Of a stretch of 64,000 nt of DNA, positions 39,605 to 50,484 are shown piece after piece. Numbering within the stretch: the stretch's first letter is position 1; each line of letters begins with the position of its first letter. The stretch comes from Agapanthus africanus. Lineage: Eukaryota; Streptophyta; Magnoliopsida; Asparagales; Amaryllidaceae. The notes beneath the pieces are model-generated. The model did not search any database and was not told the origin of the DNA. It saw nothing but the letters and a program-made list of their open reading frames with translations. Location: contig CM057338.1 of the NCBI GenBank assembly GCA_030015575.1, positions 634,934,189 through 634,998,188 of the forward strand. The letters are read 5' to 3'. Made by a program: the position numbers and the translations under genes.

Positions 39605-42600
39605 TCTGGGGAATGGCCTTCGTGAGTGGATCCGCAGTGTTGTCCTTCGTATCTACTCTCCTGACCTCGATCTCCCGGCGATCAACTATCTCCCTGATCA
39701 GGTGATACCGCCTCAGAATATGTCTGGATTTCTGATGGGATCTGGGTTCCTAGGCCAAAGCCACAGCTCCATTATTATCGCAATACAGAGGTATTGGATG
39801 TTCAATGGATGGAACCACACCAAGTTCAGTGATGAACTTCTTCATCCAGACAGCCTCTTTGGCAGCATCGTTGGCAGCGATGTATTCAGCCTCTATCGTC
39901 GAGTCTGCAACGATATCCTGTTTGGAACTCTTCCAACATACCGCCCCTCCATTGAGGGTATAGACAAATCCCGAGTGCGACTTTAAGTCGTCCTTATCAC
40001 TTTGAAAGCTGGAATCGGTAAAGGACTCCACCCGGAGTTCTCCGTTACCATACACCAAGAACATATCTCTAGTCCTTCGTAAGTATTTGAGAATGATCTT
40101 CACAGCCGTCCAGTGACTCTCTCCAGGATCTGCTTGATACCGACTCACTACACTTAGTGAGTATGCTACATCGGGTCTGGTACATAGTATCGCATACATG
40201 ATAGAGCCTACTGCCGAAGCATAGGGTACCCCTTGCATGCGAGCTCTCTCCAAATCAGTCTTGGGGGACATCTCTTTGGAGAGAGTGAGTCCAGAGATCA
40301 TGGGTTGGTTCCCACGCTTGGATTCTTCCGTAATAAACCTCTTTAGTATGGTGTCAGTGTACCTGGATTGGGACAATCCCAGTATCCGTTTGGATCTATC
40401 TCTATAGATCCTAATCCCCAATATGCATGAGGCATCACCTAAATCTTTCATTGAGAATCTTTGTGATAAGAAGAGCTTGACTGAGTGCAGCATAGGAATA
40501 TCATTTCCTATCAAGAGTATGCCATCCACGTACAATACGAGGAAGACAACCTTATTCTCTGCTACCTTCTTATAGATACAACGTTCATTTATATTTTTGA
40601 TGAAGTCAAATTCTTTGACTACAACATCAAAACAGATGTTCCAACTCCGCGATTCTTGCTTTAACCCATAAATGGATTTAAGCAGTTTGCACACCTTTCC
40701 GCTGCTCTCACTATCTACGAAGCCCTCTGGCTGAGTCATGTACACGCACTCTTCTAAATCACCATTTAGAAAGGCGGTCTTAACATCCATTTACCAGATT
40801 TCATAGTCATGTTATGCAGCAATGGCAAGTAAGATCCGGATGGACTTAAGCATAGCCACTGGAGAAAAGGTTTCGTCATAATCCACACCTGGTCGTTGAC
40901 GAAATCCATTTACTACAAGTCTAGCTTTGAAAGTCTCAACTTTTCCATCTACACCAAATTTCTTTTTAAAAATCCACTTGCTCCCAATGGGTTTTACCCC
41001 TTCAGGAGCATTTTCCAAAATCCATACTTTATTGGTGTACATGGATTCCATCTCAGATCGCATTGCATCCAGCCATTTCACAGAGTCACCACTCGTGATG
41101 GCCTGCTCGAAACTAGTCGGGTCATCATCTTCCATGATGCAATCCTCGCTTCCACCATCAATGAGAAAACCGTAGTATCTCTCAGGCGGATGAGAAACCG
41201 TGCTAGATCGGCGGAGAGGCTGGGGTTCGTCGGGTACTACTGAATCCTCTGGTTCTACTAAATCTTCAGTTGTAGTTTGTGTTGCTGGAACCTCTTCCAG
41301 CTCTACCTCATCTCCACTAATTTCTTTTGTAAGAAATTCCTTTTCTAAAAAGGTGGCATGTTGAGCAACAAACACCTTTTGTTGTTCACTGTGGTAGAAT
41401 AGATATCCATACGAATTGCTTGGATATCCTACAAACTTACAAAGAACTGATCGTGCCTCGAGTTTGTCCGGATTTTACTTTTTAACATAAGCCGGACAAC
41501 CCCATATCTTAAATCTTTTAAGAGATGGTCTCTTCTCATTCCATATCTCATATGGAGTGGTAGGCACAGATTTAGTTGGAACTCTATTCAATAGGTATAT
41601 GGCTGTCTCCAGCGCATACCCCCAGAAGGAAATAGGTAACTCAGCTGTACTCATCACAGAGCGCACTATATCTAATAGGGTGTGATTCCTCCGCTCCGAT
41701 ACACCGTTGTGCTGTGGTGTATATGAAGGAGTAAGCTGAGAGAGAATCCCATTCTCTTTTAGATAATCTAGGAACTCATTGCTTAAGTATTCTCCTCCTC
41801 GATCAGATCGAAGAATCTTAATACTTTTGCCCGTTTGATTCTCTACTTCGTGCTTATATTCTCTGAATTTCTCAAAAGCTTCAGACTTGTGTTTCATCAG
41901 GAATACATATCCGAATCTTGAGAGATCGTCAGTGAATGTAATGAAGTAGGAAGAACCGTTCCTGGCATGCGTAGACATGGGACCGCATACATCACTATGT
42001 ACCAGTCCTAAGAGTTCGGTAACTCTTTCTCCGTGTCCACTAAACGGAGCTTTGGTCATTTTTCCTTTGAGACATGAATGGAAAGTATCATAAGATGATA
42101 ATTCGAACGGATTCAAATAACCATCCTTATGTAACTTAGCCAGTCGTGTCGCATTGATATGACCAAGTCTACAATACCACAAGAAGGATTCGTTCATTTC
42201 TGAACTTTTCCTCTTGTGTGTGTTTTGTATATTGAGGACTATATTCTGATTTAGAATGAATATGCCATTATGTAGCGAGCCTGATGCAATCCACTTTTGA
42301 TCTAGGAATATGTTCATAACATTATCCTTTACTACAAAATTATATCGTTCTTTACTTAATAAAGAAACTGATATAATGTTGCACATCATGTTCGGTATAT
42401 AATAGGACTCATTTAGAATCAGTGTATTACGACTTGGCAATACAAGGTGATATTCGCCAACTGCTTTAGCTGCAATACTTGCACCGTTCCCTACTTGAAT
42501 GGAATGATCACTTTTCCCAGTTCTCTACCTTTACGTAGCCCATGTAACAATTTACATATGTGGGATCCTGATCCGGTATCTAATACCCAGGACGTAGGGT

Positions 42601-42814
42601 GAACTGAGAAACAGTTCTCAATAACTAACACACCTGAAGAAGATGCATCAAGATGCATGTTCTTTTGGGCGGCGTGAGAATCCAGATATTCTCCTATTCC
42701 CTGTTCAGTCTTATAACTCTTATAAGAAAGAACGGGTCGAACGTTCCCCTGCTCAGTATAATAAGCGGGTTCAGTCAATACATCCTTATTATTATATTGA
42801 TTATGGCCTGACAT
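39605..42814 (-). pseudogene. Pol of D: protease, integrase, RT, RNase H, no gag
   Basis: Starts at MSGHNQYNNK (ATG 42812-42814), chosen because it directly follows the conserved leader tract. About 75 residues later comes the protease box WVLDTGSGSH. A frameshift near 42440-42500 follows. Integrase (HSDVCGP, RSDRGGEY, GVSERRNH) runs to a TAA at 41475-41477. The hinge and early RT run to TAA at 40812-40814, with a second TAA at 40791-40793. RT (DVKTAFLNG, YGLKQESRSW) has YVDG at the catalytic box: the GGC codon at 40521-40523 gives Gly where the second Asp is needed. RNase H (ESFTDSSFQSDKDD, SSKQDIVADST) ends at TAG 39750-39752, and the RSHQKSRHIL tail continues in frame to about 39605. Domain order and motifs are seen directly. 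Confidence 0.93.
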
Positions 42815-45572
42815 GGTCGCTACATGGAGAGAGAGAGAAGAAAACACTTTAGCGTATGCTCTTGCAAGATTAGATTGGTTATTATCTTATCTAATCAGGA
42901 TGTCTCCCACTGTTTTTATCAAATCTACCTTCAAACCCTAAAAGGTAAGATTAGTCGGGATTAATTACACCCTACAATTTCGTCAATCTTTCAGCCAGAT
43001 CAGTGTCGGTACTTTGAGGGAGGTTCCCCGTGCCTTCGCACGGACCTAATTAAAGTAAACCTCGTTTTCCCAGAGGCGTAACCCCGTTAACACTTTTCTA
43101 GACACCTACTTGATCGACTAATTGTCCTGTGTAAAACTCTCCCAGGAGTAACTCTTACTCGCAGTGGGTATCGGGATCCAACTATCTCATAGAAGGTATG
43201 CAATCTCATTGCAAATTTCAACACTTGAAATTCCCGATAATATTTTGCCCCTAGCAACTTATGACCTTGGCTAAGGTCAACAAATCATAAGTGCTAGTCA
43301 AGTTCAACCCGCCATTTCCTGATTGAATTAAACCCACCCGTACGACCCTTGGCTAAGGTCAACAAAGTCGCACGACTACCCTAACTCAATCACATCTCAT
43401 GTTTTAGCAGATAAATACTAATTAGCTACCGTACACCACGCCTTGGCTAAGGTCAACAAACGCAGCACGAATACTAACTAGTCTCCATCTGAAATGATGG
43501 AGGGCTACGCAGGTTTTTCAGAAAACCATGAGCGTAATGAACTTGATATCGTCGTAGAATCATGTGAAATTTTGAAATGGAGTGTTTTTGAGGCTTTCAT
43601 TAGTTTTGCTAAAGAGTTCACTCCCGGTGAAGGGATCTCGGCTTTTTCCTCATCGAATAAGGTGCAGGACATATCATATATATCACTGTGCAAAGCAAAA
43701 CTCTAAAAGCAATCAAAAGACAAACCGAGTTTTTGTAGCATCTGCCAGTTTCCCTAAAGAGGTCACTCCCGGTGATGGGATCTCGGCTCTTTCCTCATCA
43801 AATAAGCTGAAGGGTATATCATATATACCACTATGCAAAGCAAAACTGTAGCTACCCTTTTTATAAAGTTTTGATTCTACAACATCTTTTAGGTTTCTTT
43901 TCTTTTTATTAATCTCATTAATAAAAAATCCCATCAGCTTATGCTTCCTAAGCATCACAGATAAATACGACCTACACTTATGCCATCCGCATTCTCCTCG
44001 ATGTCCCCTCGTGCACCGTTAGGTTAGGAAACTAACGACAGAGCAGGGCAGGGCTACTGCGGGTGTAAAACATAAGTAATGTCTATATAATATATCATAT
44101 ATACTATATACTGTATCCATCACAACATATCAAATGATCACATCACAGATATCGCAGCAGAAACATAAATATAATGTGGGATATACTAGGACGTCCGTAT
44201 TTAGTATTTAGCCAACAATAGAAAATACGGATTCCACAATCGCGATAAATAGCCAAGCACACACCCTGGACCCCTACGAGAGCGGCAAGCGACCCTACCA
44301 ATTCTTGAGTTTAGGAGACCCGATCTCGACTACTCGAGATGGCCTCCCACTGATCCCCAGAACCCGGTCACCTGTGCTCCCCTCCTTCGGTCCATCCTAA
44401 TGCGGAAAAGTAAATAATATACAACACTGGTGGCATCAACCTCAACCTGGAAGTGCCCCAAATAAAAGAATATTACATTACAATTGAGTTTACATGAATG
44501 AAAATATAAAACTCTCATCTCACATAAAACCCCCAGCTATTCAATCGCGACAATCCTGCACATCATATCTCAGCAACACATAATATCTCATATCATCAAC
44601 GTAAGTAAGTATGCATACACCGATCGTCGTCGATGTATAGCAACGACAACCGGCAATACAACTACATACTACACTGACGGTCACAGAAAAGAAAGTGTAA
44701 AACTAAAATATTTGGAATCCACAATCACTTTAGACATCGTAAATCCGAAATATCACATACTTCGCATTTCATGCCTAACTCTATGAATTCAACATATTGT
44801 ATCAGATTCCAGATAAATAGACAGTATTAAACTTTTCGAACAGATAATCAAATACCCAAAATTTCCTAAATTGCTCAACACTTGAGCGGAGTTCAAATAA
44901 TCCGGAATGTGTCACAGAAGTAGCGGTCCAGCCTAGAAGGGTCAAGCCAACGTCTCATATGTGGCACGCCGTACTGCCCCAAACCCGAAGGTTCAAAAGG
45001 TAGTTCAAGACGGTCACATAATCGAGTTAAGGTTTGTTGTCTTCTAGAGGGTCCACCACAAAACTTGCACGTATTTGCGAAAGATTTAAACTCGAGAAAA
45101 GATTCAACACTTGGAAGATTTTCGTGCCGGGAAAAATTGAGTTAATGATATCCGTTCGAACATTTTAACAGTTTCTAACTATCCGGAAATAATAACGAAT
45201 TTATATTGTTCCGATCGAATCTACGATTACAAAATAAACCCCAGAATACTCAACACTTGAGTAAAAATAAAAATACCAGAAAACTTACAAGAATACAAAA
45301 AGAATTACTGTGAAAAAAATGTGTCACATCAAACAGTTCAGCTGCGGAACCGCGGCCCAAGCAGGGTACGGCCGCGATTCCACGGTCGTCTGTACGGATC
45401 AAGTGTTCGTATTTCACAGTTATTCTTATTTTTGTCTGATGTATTTTTCAGGTATTTTTAATTCAGAAAAAAACGCATTTTTGAAAAATATCCAGAGAGG
45501 GGTTCATTTTCGTCGTTTCGGGTTCGATCGGAGTTTTAACTTCGTAAACACGTCGCCTAATGCTCTAGCTAG
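42815..45572 (-). other. 5' leader of D
   Basis: About 2.76 kb between primer site and pol, longer than usual for a leader and holding no gag. It contains an outer stem CTGTGAAA/TTTCACAG (45308-45419) around a GC-rich hairpin, two modules (43751-43848, 43600-43703), three small hairpins (43441-43455, 43344-43360, 43262-43279) and a pyrimidine tract next to the pol ATG. Confidence 0.78.
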
Positions 45573-45584
45573 GCTCTGATACCA
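45573..45584 (-). other. Primer-binding site of D
   Basis: GCTCTGATACCA, one base from the LTR. Confidence 0.93.
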
Positions 45585-45585
45585 C

Positions 45586-47775
45586 TGTAGGGTTCCTAGG
45601 CACACTTGTGAAGGTTCATAAAGCATCAAACATTCCCGAATAAAATTTTACATGTGCCGAACAACCCAAAGACGGGATCTTTGCTAGATTATTAGGGTTT
45701 AGCATTCAAGATAACATCTTTAAAGCTAAGTGTGAGGGATTACAACCTTTGTAGTCCACTCCTTCCCTTCAAAAGCTCTGAGTAGAAGTCCCTTCGCCGC
45801 AATCCACGATCTCCCGGACTCAAGAGAGGCTCCACGACTCGAACGATCCATGCTAGCTTGAAGTGTTCCGATTCTCCGATGATCTACGTCGAAGTTGCTA
45901 TAACCCAAGCTTTCTCACTATAAAGAGATGAACACCCTAATCTAATGGGCTAGATTAGATGATGATGATGGAGTAGTATTTATGCTATCTTTTTATTTCA
46001 CTTTCTCACAATAAATCATCATAAAAGGATTAACTAGTGAGCTCTCTCTCAAACTCAAGAGAGAAGAAGATGAATAATGAAAAGAATAATCCTTTTGTGA
46101 TGAATAGTAGTCAAGAGTATATGATTGATTATAGAACCATGGTCAAGGATGAGAGGATAAAACTTGTAGAGAATAAACTAGAGTTAGGGTTTGGTTAGGT
46201 TAAGAATAAGGATCAACCATAATATCTTAACAAAGACAAAAGACAATCCTTCTAGAAAGTACATGAAAGAGCTAACCCTAATCAAACCCTAATCCCTTTT
46301 TATCATCCTTAATCATGTTTCATAATAAATCATATCATGTCACAATAATATATATCACATATATATTATATATTTGCAACAAAAGAAAATAATACAATTA
46401 ACATATATCGCATATATATATCAATGTATTAATCCGGTGAGAAAATGAAATAATAAAGCGAGCCAATATTAGATAATGTAATACAATATATCATATATAT
46501 CATTATACATTAAATCATCGAATCAACACTTGATCCAACAATCCGGCTATATCGAATATAACCGACTAATATATCATGTACCGATTCATCGAATCAACAC
46601 TTGATCCAATGTCCCAATTCATATCTAAATATCGCGAGAATATAATATGGTATCTCATATCGCATTATCTTCGTTCCTGCACATATCACATATGTGCCTC
46701 TACTCCATTTTGCCTGAGCCAAGAAACCTCTGTGTTGGACTCTAAAGAATCGTCAATACGCCTGTAGTAGGTGATGATCATATCAAACACCCACAAGCTG
46801 CAAGCGGTCAGCTAAACGTAACAGCCACCCAGGTATTGAGCGATCAGAAGATTAACAAGATAGCTTGTCCATTCTCCTGTGAATCCAATCAGTAACACTC
46901 CCGTACAGTCCGGTCTGTTCGTCTGATATGTCGCATATCAAGTCTAGGGATGGTATACATCAGACCCCAGTAACCGATAAGTCGTGTCGATGTGAGGCTC
47001 ATAACAGGTTGAGAAACTACTAGTAACACTTACCAGTATATCTCTATATCAGCCCTCGCCAGGGACATCCAGTTATAGCCAATCGAACACAGCACAACAT
47101 CAACTCCCTATACCTGGAGAGACGAATCCCCTCCTATCGCTCATTGCCTCCATGTGATTCGGGACTGTACCCAAAAGCCACCGTTTTGCACGCCCTCTTG
47201 GACGTGGTAAGGTGGAAATCAAAGCACAGTGGGAATCACACAAGACACTATGACGATCTCGGGTCTAAAGACTACCCTGTACCAGTGTCACCGGAGAACT
47301 GCCATCTCACGTGTGGTATATCACCATCTGGAAGTTCTCGCCGAGTCCGTCCAGTGTACCCAGTCTCCACTGAGCACCCGTACACCATATCTGATGTTAA
47401 ACACCGATGGATATGGCATCATCCATCGCCCATCATATGGGTCAATATGCGTTTACGCTAGTCTACTCTGGTGTATCGATGCCCTGTCTCGATATACCCT
47501 CGACTAGGAACAGTTATAGGATGTACTCATCGACTACTATGGCCCCACTAGTATGATCTCATCATAATCCTAGTAGTCAAGTACAGATCCTAAGGGCTTT
47601 ATCAACATGTGAGAGTAAGACAGTAAACCAATACAAGTCAACATGTTAAGATAAAGTAAAACCAAATAGCATACTATCATGACGAGAAAGAAAGTCCTCT
47701 CTGTATATATCCAAGAATCCATCATAATATACATCATATGTACAACAATGGCCTCTAGGGCATATACATAACTAA
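45586..47775 (-). repeat. 5' LTR of D, end truncated
   Basis: Matches the left LTR up to ACTAA; the final CA is missing. Confidence 0.93.
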
Positions 47776-47872
47776 TTTGAGCCACGACCGAGTCAACTCG
47801 GCCGCGGAACCGCGGCGGAACGCATGGTTCCGCCGCGCTTCCGCGGCTAGTTGGCCGAGTCGGGGTCTCAAA
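47776..47872 (-). other. Large GC-rich stem-loop in the A leader
   Basis: An outer TTTGAG/CTCAAA pair, then ACTCGGCC/GGCCGAGT, then a roughly 22-bp arm pair with one mismatch around a GCATG loop. It would sit about 170-265 nt downstream of the primer site in the element RNA. Confidence 0.75.
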
Positions 47873-48039
47873 TTTCTTGACAATTCCCAGAAAACCCTTC
47901 TGTATTTTTCATGTCATACAAAATATTTTTAGGCCTGTTTTGAAAATCGACAGAAAATACATTTTTCGGTTTGTTTTCGGGATTTTTTCCGGATCGAGAT
48001 TCTAAAAACTTTGCTAGCAGTTAGTTGTTGCTTAGCTAG
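47776..48039 (-). other. Leader of A, proximal part with large stem-loop
   Basis: The remaining 264 bp between the deletion/D junction and the A primer site. It includes a GC-rich hairpin at 47776-47872 in otherwise AT-rich sequence. Confidence 0.78.
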
Positions 48040-48051
48040 GCTCTGATACCA
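48040..48051 (-). other. Primer-binding site of A
   Basis: GCTCTGATACCA (complement of TGGTATCAGAGC), one base from the LTR start at 48053. Confidence 0.93.
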
Positions 48052-48052
48052 C

Positions 48053-48277
48053 TGTTAGGTCCATGTTACCCATCCCGGTCCGTCTGAGGAGGCGGAATAG
48101 GTAAAACGAAATTTTTTCCTAACTAGGTAATATGGACCGTACAAGAAGGATCGTTGCTGAACAAAAACTAACAAATATTCTACAAGTTCTAACTACGATA
48201 TAGAATGGTTATACCTTGGTATTGAACTCCTTCTCTTCTTGTTTTGGTTCTTCCTCTTGCTTGCTCCATGTACTTGA
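48053..48277 (-). repeat. 5' LTR of A, left part
   Basis: Starts TGTTAGGTCCATG, matching 9782 onward; interrupted by C, with duplication CTTGA at 48273-48277. Confidence 0.93.
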
Positions 48278-50471
48278 TGTTGGAGATAGTGCCCTCAGAG
48301 TCGATTATTGGATCACAGGCACGTGATTGCAATGATTGAGGGAGGACCTATCCCGGTAGGACAGTCTTACTCGAGATGACAGTATGCTATCTAGTTTATC
48401 TTTATCATCGTGTACTGCTTTAGGTGACCAGACAGGTCACTATTGCACGTTGATAGAGCCCCTAGGATTCTTGCTTGACGGCCAGCAGTATGAGGGCGAT
48501 CATATAAGTGAGAGCTGGAGTCTATAAGCACATCCTTAAAAAGGTCCCTAGTCGTGGGAGTTTCGAGACTGGGCATCGATTCTCCAGAGTAGACTAGTGT
48601 ATACAGTCGAGACCCCGACGAGGGGCGGTGGCCGGTCTCACAAGCCACTGGTGTCAGTTGGATCACCTAAGATGTATACAGGTGCTCATTGGGTTATTAG
48701 TACACCGGACAGGACTCGCCGGGAACATGCTAGTTGGTCTTATACCTGACGTCAGATAGCAGTTTCCTGGTGACATGTGTACAGGTTAGTTCATCGACCT
48801 GGGGATCGTCATTTGTCTCATGTGAGTTCCCACTGTACTTTGATTACTACCCTACCACGGCTCAAAGGAGTCGTGCAAACAGGTTTTAGTTGGGTACAGT
48901 CCCGAGCCACATGGAGGCAGTGAGCGGATCTTCAGGGGTTCGTCTCTCCCGGTATTGGGGGTGAGGCCGCGCTGTGTCTTGGAGAGCCATTACACGAAGT
49001 CCTTGGCCAAGGCAGGAGATTTACTGGTAGGTATTCCAGTAGTATCTCACGGTGTTCTGGGCTACACTCCGACACGACTTGTACCGCTTTTGGGGGTCTG
49101 ACTTTTACCAACCCCCTAGGCCCGCCATGCGATGCTCATAGACGAACGGACCGGACTGTACGGATATTGTCACTGACAGGCTCAGTAGGGTGTCAGGATG
49201 AGCTCGCTCATCGACGTCCCTTTTGGTCAATAGCTGGTGGCCCGTTACGTATTGGCTTATACCTCTGACGTGCTAGTGGTTAAATCCATAGCCATAGTAT
49301 TAACGAGTCTTTAGAGTCCACCACACTTTCAGTTACACAGCTTTCGGGCGAAACGCTGTAGAGGCCGTATGGAGATATGGCAGGGTCCGATCAGATACGT
49401 GCGGTATTGCACGGATCAGGATCGGACAGTTTTGTACTAGTGGCCATATAGTTATATGGCAGGGTTCGATCTGATACGTGCGGTATTGCACGGATCAGGA
49501 TCGGACGAACATTACTAGCCGGCTTTGGTTTAAGCCGGATCCTAGTTTAGTACAGTGTAGATTTTGTCTTTTTGCATTTGTATCCGGACGGAATACAAAT
49601 GCGGGTGTGTATGCACAGTATCGGGGTTTTCCTATAATTTATTACGGGACCAGTTTTCTGGAGTTGCCAGTTTGCATTCCGTTCCGGCCGGTTTTCCTTT
49701 GTTCTTTCCCGGCCGGACTTTTCCGATGGAGGGGGTTATTTGCAATTGTGCAAATAACATTTGTGGAGGGGGTTTCTTGCAAATATATTCATTATGATAT
49801 CTTTCATCCATGATTTTGCATTAATGAGATTTGATGTGAATAGAAGTAATAAGCATGGTTGATGTTTTGTTTAAGGTTACCTCTTGCTTTATCCTACACT
49901 TACCTCCCTTCATGAGTTTTGTTTTGATCTCTCCACAATTCTCTAAGATGAGGGGCCGGCCACTTCTATTTGGGAGAATGAGAGAATTTCATTTGTGAGC
50001 TTGTGGCATATTTCCTTCATCTCATTCTCATGTAATGAAAAATGAAAGCACCATTTTTCATACCTTCATTCCTCCACATCCATGGCAACCAATACCCCAA
50101 AGTGAGACATGCACTCTACACTATATTCTACAGCATATCTTGGGCATGTCGACTTGCCAGCTTCATGCCCGAGTTGCCTCGGTATAGAGGTGGGAGCCCG
50201 TAAAAGAAACAGGCGATGTGGTGCCCTTCCGGCGAGGAGGCGACGACCGGAGTTTCCGCGAGGAGATCGGAGTGGAGATGAAGACCGGAGGACTCGGATC
50301 AGTCGGTATATCTCTTCCCTATCTTGTTACTTTGCTAGAACAAGTTTAATGGCCCGATCCGGGGTTTAGTGCGCGGTGGTGCCGGTTTGCTAAGTTCGCA
50401 AAATTAAAGTTTATCACCGTTTCCGCATTTGGCCGTCGGATTGACGGCCGGGGCGCCGCCGTGCACTTACA
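48278..50471 (+). repeat. 5' LTR of C
   Basis: TGTTGGAGATAGTG...GTGCACTTACA. It contains a doubled dyad unit at 49383-49428 and 49461-49507, and a possible TATA-like ACTATATTC near 50120. Confidence 0.96.
49383..49507 (+). promoter_or_regulatory. Doubled dyad unit in the C LTR (putative U3 element)
   Basis: Two ~47-bp copies about 78 bp apart, each with GTGCGGTATTGCAC flanked by GATC-containing arms (GATC..GATAC...GGATCAGGATC). Conserved in the other C LTR and in E (4926-5050). Position in the LTR and the doubled dyad suggest protein binding or a promoter hairpin; this is inference. Confidence 0.5.
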
Positions 50472-50472
50472 G

Positions 50473-50484
50473 TGGTATCAGAGC
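50473..50484 (+). other. Primer-binding site of C
   Basis: TGGTATCAGAGC, one base after the LTR. Confidence 0.94.

Larger units (their letters stand above)
37343..47775 (-). mobile_element. Copia element D (Angela-type) with decayed pol
   Basis: A minus-strand element with a 3' LTR at 37343-39531, interior, primer site at 45573-45584 and a 5' LTR at 45586-47775. It has no target duplication: CAACC or similar at the left is not repeated at the right. The 5' LTR lacks its terminal CA, passing from ACTAA directly into TTTGAGCC of A. About 2 kb of A leader is missing at the same point, so a deletion removed the LTR tip and host sequence. Pol is full length in domain content but has several stops and an altered RT active site. 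No gag is present. Confidence 0.93.
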
